Shown here: positions 40,587-50,600 of the stretch, in pieces
Layout of the letters: each line of letters starts with the position of its first letter
How positions within the stretch are numbered: position 1 is the first letter of the stretch
Assembly: GCF_001651875.1 (NCBI RefSeq)
Contig: NZ_LNQB01000082.1
Span: 62,001-126,000 of the forward strand
DNA length: 64,000 bases
Direction of reading: 5' to 3'
From: Sinorhizobium saheli
GTDB taxonomy: Bacteria; Pseudomonadota; Alphaproteobacteria; Rhizobiales; Rhizobiaceae
Notes under the pieces: model-generated
Seen by the model: the letters and a program-made list of their open reading frames with translations, nothing else
Told to the model about the DNA's origin: nothing
The model's database searches: none
Translations under genes and position numbers: made by a program

Positions 40587-41989
40587 TGCCCGAAGACAGA
40601 AACGATTCACATCCGAAACGAGCCCGCACACACAAGCCTTCCCGCAGGGGAGGCCAGCGGCCCGCCGCGGCCGGCGCGGCGAAGCCCGGCCTGAAGAGCC
40701 GCCAGGCGGCCGCCAAGATCCTCGGCGCCGTCGTCGACCGCAGGACGCCGCTCGACGGAATGCTCGACCAGGAGCATGGCAACCCCGCCTATCGCGAACT
40801 CGGCGACGCCGACCGGGCGCTGGTGCGCGCCATCCTCAACTCCGCGCTCCGGCACCTGCCGCGCATCCGCACGGCGATCGATTCACTCCTGCAGACGCCG
40901 CTGCCGGAAGGGGCGCGCGCGCTCGAACACGTGCTGACCGTCGCCGCGGCGCAGATCCTCTATCTCGACGTTCCGGACCATTCCGCCGTCGACCTTGCGG
41001 TCGAGCAGGCGCAGGCGGACCCGCGCAACCGGCGCTTCGCTAGTCTCGTCAATGCCGTCCTGCGGCGGCTCTCGCGCGAGAAGGAGGCCATTCTCGAGAA
41101 GGTCGGCGGCGTTCCGGCGATACCGGCTTGGTTCTTTGAAAGGCTCGTCGCCCATTACGGCCGCGCCGAGGCCGGGCGCATGGCGGAAGCGCAGCTCGTT
41201 CCCGCCGCGATCGACCTTTCGGTGAAGTCCGATCCCGGCCACTGGGCCGAGCGCCTCGGCGGCAAGGTCCTGCCGACCGGCTCCGTCCGGCTCGGGGACT
41301 TTTCCGGCGCGATTCCGTCGTTGCCGGGCTTTTCCGAAGGCGCGTGGTGGGTGCAGGACGCGGCAGCCTCGATTCCGGCGCGTCTCTTCGGCGATCTCGC
41401 CGGCAAGACCGTGGTCGATCTCTGCGCCGCACCTGGCGGCAAGACGGCCCAGCTCGTGCTTTCCGGGGCAAAGGTCACGGCGCTCGATCAGTCGTCGAGC
41501 CGGCTGAGGCGGCTCAAAGCCAATCTCGAGCGCCTCGGCCTCGAAGCCCGCACGAAAGAGATCGACATGGCCGATTTCCGGCCGGACGAACTCTTCGACG
41601 CGGCGCTGCTCGATGCGCCCTGCTCCTCGACGGGAACGACGCGGCGTCACCCGGACGTGCTCTGGACCAAGGGTCCGGACGATGTCAAGAAGCTTGCGCG
41701 GCTGCAGCAGCGGCTGCTCAGCCATGCGCTCTCCGTCGTGAAACCCGGCGGCCTTGTCGTCTTCTCCAATTGCTCGCTCGATCCGCGCGAGGGAGAGGAG
41801 GTCGTCGCCCGTATCGTCGCGGGCGGCGGATGCGAGCGCGTCGCGATCGCCGCGGCCGACTGGCCGGGCCTCGAAGGGGCGATCACGCCCCTCGGCGAGT
41901 TCCGCACGACGCCGGCCATGCTGCCGCTCGACCCGCCGTTTTCGGGCGGGCTCGACGGTTTTTATGCGGCCGTCCTTCGCCGCCGGTGA
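40586..41989 (+). CDS. rsmB: 16S rRNA (cytosine-C5) methyltransferase RsmB
   Basis: A 467-residue enzyme that methylates C967 of 16S rRNA. After a basic tail (PKRARTHKPSRRGG), a NusB-like RNA-binding domain covers about 35-160 (SRQAAAKILGAVV ... SLVNAVLRRLSRE). The SAM-binding domain has VVDLCAAPGGKTAQL and ALDQSSSRLRRLKANLERLG. The two catalytic Cys are Cys346 in DAPCSSTGT and Cys396 in FSNCSLDP. It forms a pair with htpX, an order seen often in alphaproteobacteria. Confidence 0.94.
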   Translation: MPEDRNDSHPKRARTHKPSRRGGQRPAAAGAAKPGLKSRQAAAKILGAVVDRRTPLDGMLDQEHGNPAYRELGDADRALVRAILNSALRHLPRIRTAIDSLLQTPLPEGARALEHVLTVAAAQILYLDVPDHSAVDLAVEQAQADPRNRRFASLVNAVLRRLSREKEAILEKVGGVPAIPAWFFERLVAHYGRAEAGRMAEAQLVPAAIDLSVKSDPGHWAERLGGKVLPTGSVRLGDFSGAIPSLPGFSEGAWWVQDAAASIPARLFGDLAGKTVVDLCAAPGGKTAQLVLSGAKVTALDQSSSRLRRLKANLERLGLEARTKEIDMADFRPDELFDAALLDAPCSSTGTTRRHPDVLWTKGPDDVKKLARLQQRLLSHALSVVKPGGLVVFSNCSLDPREGEEVVARIVAGGGCERVAIAAADWPGLEGAITPLGEFRTTPAMLPLDPPFSGGLDGFYAAVLRRR

Positions 41990-42218
41990 ACAATCCGCAT
42001 CGCCTTGCGCGTTTGACGAGAGCGCGACGCGCCCCCGAGTCCTGTCAACAGGCTGTTTTGTCGGGACAATTGACGCTTCCGGGCCGCCGGCCTATCAATG
42101 GTGGTAAGGATTGATAGAAGTTTAACAATTTTTCAGGCACGATTCCGGCGCAGCCCGGGCGGTGCCGCTCAAGCGCCTTCAAGGCTCGTTGCAGCGATGA
42201 GGAAACCGACGGGCGCCG

Positions 42219-43904
42219 ATGCTGTTTTCCCGTAAACGAAGGCTGCTCTACCTGTACCTGCGCGAAGGCTGGCGCCGCTTTGCGCGCCGGCTTTCGCTCG
42301 GCCGGATGACGGCGCTGCGCTTTACCGGCTCGACGCCCGATCGCCTGATCGTCGCCCCAACGGATCTCAGGGCCGTCGACCCCTTTGCCGCCGAGGAGAT
42401 CCTCGCCGGCCGCTATCCGCTGGCCGGCCGGGTGCTCGATACCGAAGGCGATTCGCCCTTCGAGATCGACTTGCCGTCGCACGAATTCGCCATCCGGCTC
42501 CATTCCTTCGGCTGGCTGCGCCACATGCGGGCGATCCATGACGAAGCCGGTCACGTGCGGCTGCGCCAGATCATCGACGACTGGATGGGCGTCCATGGCC
42601 GCAGCATAGGCGGCATTCCCTGGGAGGCGGACGTGATCGCCCAGCGCATCATCGCCTGGCTGTCGCATTCGCCGGTGGTGCTGCGCAACGCCGAGCACGG
42701 CTTCTATCGCCGCTTCCTCAAGAACCTGGCCTTCCAGGTTCGCTATCTGCGGCACATCGCCGAGACCGTCGCGGACGGGGAGGCGCGGCTGCGGGTCCGC
42801 ATCGCGCTCGCCATGGCGTCGGTGTCGATGCCGGTCTCGGATTCGGTGATCCGCAACGCGGCGCGTCGCCTCGACCTGGAGCTCGACCGCCAGATCCTGC
42901 CGGATGGCGGCCATTTCTCGCGCAGCCCGCGGGCCGGTCTCGAGTTGCTGCTCGATCTGCTGCCGCTGCGCCAGACCTATGTCAATCTCGGTCACGACGT
43001 CCCCTCGCGACTGATCTCCTGCATCGACCGGATGTATCCGGCGTTGCGCTTCTTCCGGCACCAGGGCGGCGAGCTTGCGCTCTTCAACGGCGCGACGTCG
43101 GTGCCGGCGCACGAGCTCGCCTCGGTGCTGCGCTATGACGAAACGGCGGGCGAGCCGTTCCGCTCGCTGCCGCATGCGCTTTACGAGCGCCTGTCGCTCG
43201 GCGACAGCGTCGTCATCATGGATACGGGCAGGCCGCTTTCCGTCGACCTGTCGCGCAGCGCCCATGCGGGCTGCCTCTCCTTCGAGATGTCCTCTGGCAG
43301 AAACCGCTTCGTCATCAATTCCGGCGCGCCGAAATTCGCCGGCGAACGATTCCGCCAGATGGCGCGGCTGACGGCCGCCCATTCCACGGTCACCGTCGAC
43401 GATACCTCCTCCTGCCGCTTCTCGCAGTCGCGCTTCCTCGGGGCGATCATGACGGAGGGCGTCACGCGGGTCGAGGTCGAGAGAAAGGACGATCCCGGCC
43501 GCTTCGAATTCGTCAAGGCGAGCCATGACGGCTATCTCGGTGCCTTCGGGCTGATCCATGAGCGTGACCTCGCGATCCTCAACGCCGGCCGGCTGATCCG
43601 CGGCCGCGACCGCCTGGCGCGGGCGGACGGCAGCGATGCCGGTCCAGAAAATCCCGCGGTTGCCGTCGCGCGTTTTCACATTCATCCGGCGATCGGCATG
43701 CGCCAGCACAGCGCCAGCGAGATCCATCTCAGCGCCCCCGACGGCGAAGCCTGGCTCTTCGCCTGCCGCGATGGCGACGTGGCGATCGAGGAGGACATCT
43801 TCTTCGCCGACCCCTCCGGCGTCCGGGCCTCATCGCAGATCACCGTGACCTTTGCCCTTGCCACGCAGCCGGAAATCCAATGGACATTTACGCGCGAGGG
43901 GTGA
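42219..43904 (+). CDS. Heparinase II/III-family protein
   Basis: A 561-residue protein whose C-terminal half (about 340-540) is the heparinase II/III-like beta-sandwich: FVINSGAPKFAGERFRQMARLTAAHSTVTVDDTSSCRF with the conserved His, then FVKASHDGYLGAFGLIHERDLAIL. The N-terminal half is an alpha/alpha-barrel (DLPSHEFAIRLHSFGWLRHMRAI ... DRQILPDGGHFSRSPRAGLELLLDLLPLRQ). Family members are polysaccharide lyases; in rhizobia this gene lies upstream of purH and its polymer is unknown. No signal peptide is evident: the start is basic (MLFSRKRRLLYLYLREGWRRF). It follows rsmB after 229 bases, where I see only an AT-rich stretch at 42100-42140. Confidence 0.85.
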   Translation: MLFSRKRRLLYLYLREGWRRFARRLSLGRMTALRFTGSTPDRLIVAPTDLRAVDPFAAEEILAGRYPLAGRVLDTEGDSPFEIDLPSHEFAIRLHSFGWLRHMRAIHDEAGHVRLRQIIDDWMGVHGRSIGGIPWEADVIAQRIIAWLSHSPVVLRNAEHGFYRRFLKNLAFQVRYLRHIAETVADGEARLRVRIALAMASVSMPVSDSVIRNAARRLDLELDRQILPDGGHFSRSPRAGLELLLDLLPLRQTYVNLGHDVPSRLISCIDRMYPALRFFRHQGGELALFNGATSVPAHELASVLRYDETAGEPFRSLPHALYERLSLGDSVVIMDTGRPLSVDLSRSAHAGCLSFEMSSGRNRFVINSGAPKFAGERFRQMARLTAAHSTVTVDDTSSCRFSQSRFLGAIMTEGVTRVEVERKDDPGRFEFVKASHDGYLGAFGLIHERDLAILNAGRLIRGRDRLARADGSDAGPENPAVAVARFHIHPAIGMRQHSASEIHLSAPDGEAWLFACRDGDVAIEEDIFFADPSGVRASSQITVTFALATQPEIQWTFTREG

Positions 43905-43946
43905 ACGCGTGTCGTTCAGAGACTGCTTGAGTTGAACGCCTTAAAA

Positions 43947-44059
43947 GCCCCTCATCCGCCTGCCGGCACCTTCTCCCCGTTTTGACGGGGAGAAGGCTAT
44001 GCCGCGCCGCCCAAAGTCCCTCTCCCCGCATGCGGAGAGAGGGCTAGGGTGAGGGGCAG
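43947..44059. repeat. RIME-like palindromic repeat, copy 6
   Basis: CCCCTCATCCGCCTGCCGGC, CTTCTCCCCGTTTTGACGGGGAGAAGG, then CTCTCCCCGCATGCGGAGAGAGG and GGTGAGGGGC. It occupies a third of the 343-base gap before purH. In the remaining bases (44060-44247) I find no recognised riboswitch or promoter. Confidence 0.75.
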
Positions 44060-44247
44060 GGGCGGTCACCTGATGCACGGCAGTCGCTGGGTGCCTCCCG
44101 GATTGATCAGCGGCCCCCCAAGCCTATTTTCGACGCCCTGCAACGCCCGACGGTTCCTTCCCGGAACAAGCTATGCTAACGGGCAGCCATCCCAATCGCC
44201 GGAACCATCTCCCTCAAGCGTCCGGCGCCGCCAAAGGAGCAAGGTCG

Positions 44248-45858
44248 ATGGCTGTCGCCTCCAAGAAAATCCCCGCCCCGGACGAGGTCCGGATTGAAAC
44301 CGCCCTCCTCTCGGTCTCCGACAAGACCGGCATCGTCGAGCTTGCCCGTGCCCTGCACGAGAAGGGTGTGCGGCTGGTCTCGACCGGCGGTACGCACAAG
44401 GCGCTTTCCGACGCCGGCCTTCCGGTCAGCGACGTTTCCGAGCTGACGGGCTTTCCGGAGGTGATGGACGGCCGCGTCAAGACGCTGCACCCCGGCGTCC
44501 ATGGCGGCCTTCTCGCGATCCGCGACGATAGCGAGCACGTCGCGGCGATGAGCGAACACGGGATTACCGCCATCGATCTCGCCGTCATCAATCTCTATCC
44601 GTTCGAAGAGGTCCGCGCCAAGGGCGGCGACTATCCGACGACGGTCGAGAACATCGACATCGGCGGCCCGGCGATGATCCGCGCATCGGCGAAGAACCAT
44701 GCCTATGTGACGATCGTCACCGATCCGGCCGACTATGCGCTGCTCATCGATGAAATCGCCAATGGCACGACCCGCTACGCCTTCCGCCAGAAGATGGCGG
44801 CCAAGGCCTATGCCCGCACGGCGGCCTATGACGCGGCGATCTCCAACTGGTTCGCCGAGGCGCTGGACACGCCGATGCCGCGCCACCGCGTGATCGGCGG
44901 GGTGCTCAAGGAAGAGATGCGCTACGGCGAGAACCCGCACCAGAAGGCCGCCTTCTACGTGACCGGCGAGAAGCGGCCGGGCGTTGCGACGGCGACGCTC
45001 ATCCAGGGCAAGCAGCTCTCCTACAACAACATCAACGATACCGACGCGGCCTATGAGCTTGTGGCCGAGTTCCTGCCGGCAAAGGCACCCGCCTGCGCGA
45101 TCATCAAGCACGCCAACCCTTGCGGCGTCGCAACCGCGCCGTCTCTCGCGGAAGCCTACCGCCGGGCGCTCGCCTGCGATTCCACCTCCGCCTTCGGCGG
45201 CATCATCGCGCTCAACCAGGAGCTCGATGGGGAAACGGCCGAAGAGATCGTCAAGCTCTTCACCGAAGTCATCATCGCGCCTTCCGTCAGCGACGAGGCG
45301 AAGGCGATCATCGCCCGCAAGCCGAACCTGCGGCTGCTTGCGGCCGGCGGCCTGCCCGACCCGCGCACGCCCGGCCTCACCGCCAAGACGGTCGCCGGCG
45401 GCCTGCTCGTCCAGACGCGCGACAACGGCATGGTAGAGGACCTGGAACTGAAGGTGGTCACGAAGCGGGCGCCGAGCGCGCAGGAACTCGAGGACATGAA
45501 GTTCGCCTTCAAGGTGGCGAAGCACGTCAAGTCGAATGCGGTCGTCTATGCCAAGGACGGCCAGACGGCGGGTATCGGCGCCGGCCAGATGAGCCGCGTC
45601 GATTCCGCCCGCATCGCCGCCATCAAGGCGGAGGAAGCGGCCAAGGCCCTGGGCCTTGCCGAGCCGCTGACGCGCGGCTCGGCGGTGGCGTCCGAGGCCT
45701 TCCTGCCCTTTGCCGACGGTCTCCTCTCGGCTATCGCCGCCGGCGCCACCGCGGTCATCCAGCCGGGCGGCTCGATGCGCGACGACGAGGTGATCGCCGC
45801 CGCAAACGAGCACAATGTCGCGATGGTGTTTACCGGGATGCGGCACTTCCGGCACTGA
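44248..45858 (+). CDS. purH: Bifunctional AICAR transformylase/IMP cyclohydrolase
   Basis: A 536-residue enzyme catalysing the last two steps of de novo IMP synthesis. The ATG at 44248 sits behind AAAGGAGCAAGGTCG, a strong ribosome site, and gives the family length. The cyclohydrolase part (to about 200) has [46 protein letters not shown] and [20 protein letters not shown]. The transformylase part has [41 protein letters not shown] with catalytic Lys and His, and [13 protein letters not shown]. Confidence 0.97.
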   Translation: MAVASKKIPAPDEVRIETALLSVSDKTGIVELARALHEKGVRLVSTGGTHKALSDAGLPVSDVSELTGFPEVMDGRVKTLHPGVHGGLLAIRDDSEHVAAMSEHGITAIDLAVINLYPFEEVRAKGGDYPTTVENIDIGGPAMIRASAKNHAYVTIVTDPADYALLIDEIANGTTRYAFRQKMAAKAYARTAAYDAAISNWFAEALDTPMPRHRVIGGVLKEEMRYGENPHQKAAFYVTGEKRPGVATATLIQGKQLSYNNINDTDAAYELVAEFLPAKAPACAIIKHANPCGVATAPSLAEAYRRALACDSTSAFGGIIALNQELDGETAEEIVKLFTEVIIAPSVSDEAKAIIARKPNLRLLAAGGLPDPRTPGLTAKTVAGGLLVQTRDNGMVEDLELKVVTKRAPSAQELEDMKFAFKVAKHVKSNAVVYAKDGQTAGIGAGQMSRVDSARIAAIKAEEAAKALGLAEPLTRGSAVASEAFLPFADGLLSAIAAGATAVIQPGGSMRDDEVIAAANEHNVAMVFTGMRHFRH

Positions 45859-45921
45859 GGGGGACGACGCGTTCCGTTACGCCAGGGGGCTCAAGCGTGT
45901 TTCGCCGAGCCCTCCCCTCCT

Positions 45922-45980
45922 TGGAGCGGGACCGCATTTGTGCGACGTCAGGTGATTCCACCTTGCTGCAGATGCCTTAG
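45922..45980 (-). repeat. Dispersed repeat family B, copy 4 (short, inverted)
   Basis: On the minus strand: GGCATCTGCAGCAAGGTGGAATCACCTGACGTCGCACAAATGCGG then TCCCGCTCC. This is the left half of the 22501 copy joined to its last block. Confidence 0.6.
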
Positions 45981-46017
45981 TCATCCTCGGGCTTGATCGG
46001 TCAAGCCCGAGGATGAC
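45980..46017. terminator. Long perfect hairpin downstream of purH
   Basis: Arms of 17 bases (GTCATCCTCGGGCTTGA and its exact complement) flank a 4-base TCGG loop. There is no T run, but the stem is very stable. It lies between the convergent purH and MFS genes and may stop transcription from either side, or be a small mobile palindrome. Confidence 0.6.
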
Positions 46018-46126
46018 GATCGAGCGGGGATGCGGGCGGGATGAACGCTTGCGCCTTTTCCTCCCGGCCAACAGGGCCAGCACACGTGCCTTCCCGAGCC
46101 CACCGCGAATCCCGCCCGTGCGCCCC

Positions 46127-47518
46127 TCACTCCGGCCGGTGCGCCGGATAGGGCGTGCGGAGCAGCAGGACGAGCCCGGCCGCGAGGAAGACGACCAGCG
46201 CCAGCATGCCGATCCGGGCGGATCCGGTCATCAGCGTGATCGTCGCGACCGAGGCCGGGGCGAGGAAAGCGGTGGCGCGGCCGGAAAGCGCGTAGAGGCC
46301 GAAATAGCGCCCCGCTTCGTCGAGCGAGACGCTGCGCGCGAGATAGGATCGCGACGAGGCCTGGACCGGGCCGAAGGCGATGCCGACCAGCAGGCCGTAG
46401 AGGATGTAGGCGCGTTCGGCGGCGGTGCCGAACAGTCCGTTCGAGTCCGTCGTCGGCAGCGACACGAGCCCGAACAGCGTGAAGCCGGGGCCGGTCGAGA
46501 CGATGCCGAGGGTTGCGGCCGTCAGGCAGACGAGGCTCGCGATGACGATCTTCTTCGAGCCGACATGAGCGTCGAGCCAGCTTGCATAGAGGCAGCCGAA
46601 GATCGCAACGACGTTGAGGATGATGCCGTAGAGCCCGAGCTCCAGCGTCTGCCAGCCGAACATGCCGGCGGCGAAGGTGCCGCCGAGCGCGAGCAGCCCG
46701 TTGACGCCGTCCTGGTAGATCATCCGGGCGATCAGGAAGCGCAGGATGCCCGCCCTCACCCTCAGCTCCCCAAGCGTGCCCTTGAGTTCCCGAAGGCCCC
46801 TTGCGGTCGCCTTGTTGAGCGACGTCGTCGCCCTGCCCGCATCGGGCGTGAAGAGGAACATCGGCAGGATGAAGACGAGATACCACAGGGCGGAGAGCGG
46901 CCCGGTGATACGGGCGTCCTCGCCCGTTGCCGGATCGAGGCCGAAAAGGGGGGAAAGGCCGAGCGCCGTCTTGCCGGTCTGCGGGTTGCCGGAAAGCAAT
47001 GCGACGACGGCTACGAGCACGATCATGCCGCCGAGATAGCCGAGCCCCCAGGCGATGTTGGAGATCCGCCCGACCTCCTTCTCGCCGACGAGCCGGGGCA
47101 TCATCGAATCGTTGAAGACGATCGAGAATTCGGCGGCAATCGTCGCGAGCGCCAGGAAGATCGCCGGATAGATCAGCGGCGAACCCGGCACGGCGAACCA
47201 GAGCATGGCGAGCGAGACGATCTTGATGACGGCGAAGAAGGCGATCCAGGGCTTGCGGGGCCCGGTGGCGTCGGCAACGGCGCCGAGGACCGGCGAAAGC
47301 AGCGCGATGACGATGCCGGAGACGGTCAGCGTATAGCCCCAGGCGGCCTGGCCCTGCACCGGGTCGGCGGTCAGCCGGGAAACGAAATAGGGGGCGAAGA
47401 TGAAGGTGGTGATGACCGTGAAGAAGGGCTGCGCCGCCCAGTCGAACAGCATCCAGGCGGCAATGCCGAGGCGGGACGTCCTCGGCTGTTCCTCCGCTCG
47501 CCCGGCCGTGATCTCCAA
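46127..47518 (-). CDS. MFS transporter, UMF1/Atg22-like
   Basis: A 463-residue inner-membrane protein with about 12 helices. WMLFDWAAQPFFTVITTFIFAPYF at the start and DATGPRKPWIAFFAVIK after the second helix pair are features of the UMF1 (Atg22-related) MFS family. NDSMMPRLVGEKEVGRISNIAWGLGYLGGM is also typical. The start is a TTG at 47518 behind GGAGGGG; no ATG fits near it. It follows the glutamate dehydrogenase after 107 bases. The family may export amino acids, which would suit that neighbour, but this is a guess. Confidence 0.85.
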   Translation of the reverse strand: MEITAGRAEEQPRTSRLGIAAWMLFDWAAQPFFTVITTFIFAPYFVSRLTADPVQGQAAWGYTLTVSGIVIALLSPVLGAVADATGPRKPWIAFFAVIKIVSLAMLWFAVPGSPLIYPAIFLALATIAAEFSIVFNDSMMPRLVGEKEVGRISNIAWGLGYLGGMIVLVAVVALLSGNPQTGKTALGLSPLFGLDPATGEDARITGPLSALWYLVFILPMFLFTPDAGRATTSLNKATARGLRELKGTLGELRVRAGILRFLIARMIYQDGVNGLLALGGTFAAGMFGWQTLELGLYGIILNVVAIFGCLYASWLDAHVGSKKIVIASLVCLTAATLGIVSTGPGFTLFGLVSLPTTDSNGLFGTAAERAYILYGLLVGIAFGPVQASSRSYLARSVSLDEAGRYFGLYALSGRATAFLAPASVATITLMTGSARIGMLALVVFLAAGLVLLLRTPYPAHRPE

Positions 47519-47625
47519 GGTCCCCTCCCGGAAAATGCCTGCCCGCCAGGGGCGGGCAAGCTGTTGAAATCGCGCCGGGAACGGGAATCACTCCGTCCGC
47601 GACGGGCGCGGCCGGAGGGACTGTG

Positions 47626-50600
47626 TCATTTCACCCTGCCGCGCGCAAGGTCGCCGAGGAGGCCGGCGGCGACGGTGACCTTGGCAAGCGTCGTCTCGCC
47701 CTTTTCGGTCAGGAGCTTCAACTGCTCGCCCATGCGTGACAGGCGGTCGCGGTCGCTTTCGTGCCAGGCGAGAACCGGATTGCGCTCGCCCTTCTGCTCG
47801 ACGAGCGCCGCGATGGTGATGTCGCGCCGGGCGGAGACGATGTCCGCGACCGCGCGCGACAGCGCCATGGCCTCGAACTGCTCGGTCGCCGGAACACGGT
47901 CGGCCGCGGCCAAAAGCCGGTTGATCATCAGCTTCTCGGTCACCGCGAAATAGGCCTGCGCCGTGCGGTTCAGCGGCTCGGCCGTCTCGGCGGCGATCTG
48001 CATGATCTCCGGCACGAGGGTCATGAGCGAGAGCTCGGCGATCTCCTCGGCAAGCTTCCGCGGCACGCCGCTGTCGGCAAAGGCGGCCGCTCTGAGGCGC
48101 GCCTCCTCGGCGCCTTCGGCGGAAATCGCCGCGCGCATCGGGCCGCGCAGCTTCTGCAGCCCGTCGCGCAGCCGGAGAACCGCCTCAGCCACGGGACCGG
48201 TAGAGGCGCGGGTGCGCAGGGCCCGTTCGGTGACGAAGGTGAAGATGCGGCCGACCTCGTGGTAGAGCGCGTTCTGGATCTGTCCGCCGATCCTGTTGTC
48301 GAGCGCATCGATCTCGGCATAGATGCGCGGCAGGTCGAAACCGTCGAGGGCGAGCACGGCCGCCTTGACCACGTCGGCGGAAAGGAAGCCGGTGGAATCG
48401 GTGAGGGTCGAGACGAAAGCCGGGCCGCCGCGATTGATCGTCTCGTTGGCAAGCACAGTGGCGATGATCTCGCGGCGCAGCCGGTGCCCGTGAATATCCG
48501 CCGCATAGGTCTTGCGCATCTTCGCCGGGAAATAGCGCTCCAGCGTCGCGGTGAAATAGGGATCGTCCGGGAGCGTGCCCTGGATCAGCTCGTCGAACAG
48601 CACCAGCTTGGCATAGGAGAGCAGCACGCCGATCTCCGGCCGCGTCAACGGCTTGCCGGCCTGGTAGCGTTCGCTCATCGCAAGCTCCGTCGGCAGCGTC
48701 TCGACCTTCCGGTTGAGATGGCCTTCGGCCTCCAGCCGCGCCATCAGCCTTGCCAGCGGCGTGCGGTTGGCGAGGCCTTGCATCTCGGTCAGCGAGATCG
48801 CCAGCGACTGCTGGTAGTTGTTGCGCAGAACGAGATGCGCGACTTCGTCCGTCATCGAGGCGAGCAGCGTGTTGCGCTTCGGCCGGGTCAGACGGCCGTC
48901 GCGCATCGCCGAGGCGAGCGCGATCTTGATGTTGACCTCGACGTCCGAGGAGTTGACGCCGGCCGAATTGTCGATGGCGTCGGAATTGCAGCGCCCGCCG
49001 GCGAGCGAGTAGCCGATGCGGCCCTTCTGGGTGACGCCGAGATTGGCGCCCTCGCCGATCACCCGGGCGCGCACTTCCTCCGCCGTCACCCGGATCGCGT
49101 CATTGGCACGGTCACCGACTTCCGCGTCCGTCTCGTTGCTGCCGCGCACATAGGTGCCGATGCCGCCGAACCAGAGGAGGTCGACCTCGCTCTTCAGGAT
49201 GGCGTTCATGATCTCGAAGGGGGTCGCCTTCGGTTTTTCGATGCCGATCGCGGCCATTGCCTCCGGCGTCAGCGTTACCAGCTTCTCGGCCCGCGAGATG
49301 ATCATCGCGCCCGGCGAGAGCGTGCTGCGGTCATAGTCCTGCCAGCTCGAGCGCGGCAGCGCGAACATGCGCTTGCGCTCGGCAAAGGAGAGATCGATAT
49401 CCGGATTCGGATCGATGAAGATGTCGCGATGGTCGAAGGCGGCGATGAGCCGAATCTTCTCCGACAGGAGCATGCCGTTGCCGAAGACGTCGCCCGACAT
49501 GTCGCCGACGCCGGCGACCGTGAAGGGCGTCGTCTGGATGTCGATGTCCATTTCGCGGAAGTGCCGCTTGACGGCTTCCCAGGCGCCCCGGGCGGTGATG
49601 CCCATCTTCTTGTGGTCGTAACCGGCCGAGCCGCCGGAGGCGAAGGCATCATCGAGCCAGAAGTCGGCTTCCTGGGCGAGCGCGTTCGCCGTATCCGAGA
49701 AGGTCGCCGTGCCCTTGTCGGCCGCGACCACGAAATAGGGGTCGTCGCCGTCGAGGCGGAGGGTGGCCGCGGGAGGCACGACCTCCTGGCCGACGATGTT
49801 GTCGGTCACCGACAGCAGCGTGCGGACATAGGTCTTGTAGGCCTCGGTGCCGGCCCTGAAGATCTCGTCGCGGCTGCCGCCGACCGGCAGCTGCTTCGGA
49901 TAGAAGCCGCCCTTGGCGCCCACGGGGACGATCACGGCATTCTTCACCTGCTGCGCCTTGACGAGGCCCAGCACCTCGGTGCGGTAGTCCTGCGCCCGGT
50001 CGGACCAGCGAAGCCCGCCGCGCGCCACCTTGCCGAAGCGCAGGTGCACGCCTTCGACTTCGGTGCCGTAGACGAAGATCTCGCGGAACGGCCGCGGTTC
50101 GGGCAGGCCGTCGAGCTGCTTCGGATCGAGCTTGAAGGCGAGCACCGCGCGCGGACTGCCGTCGGCCTCCTTCTGGAAATAATTCGTCCGGAGCGTCGAC
50201 TGGATGGCGTTGACGTAGCGGCGCAGGATCCGGTCCTCGTCGAGGCTCGGCACGGCCGAAAGCGCCTCCTCGATGCCCGCGAGCAGGGCGTTGGCCTTCT
50301 TCGTCCGCGCCTTTGCCTCCGTCTTCGGGTCCATGCGCGTGGCGAAGAGGCGGAAGATGTCGGCGGCGATCGCCGGATATTTGTTCAGGGTATCGGCGAT
50401 ATAGCCTTGCGAATAGGTGATCCCCGCCTGGCGCAGATAGCGCGCATAGGCGCGAAGCACCGTCACCTCGCGCGCGGTCAGGCCGGCAAGCAGCACCAGC
50501 CGGTTGAAGTTGTCATCCTCGGTGGTGCCGCTCCAGGCGGCGAGGAAGGCTTCCTCGAGCGCGGCCCCGGTCCTGGCGAGGTTGGGCGCATGCCCGTCGC

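Noticed and set aside
44060-44247. Purine or ZTP riboswitch before purH
   Set aside because: I looked for the conserved ZTP-motif blocks and found no convincing match; the gap is largely a RIME-like repeat.
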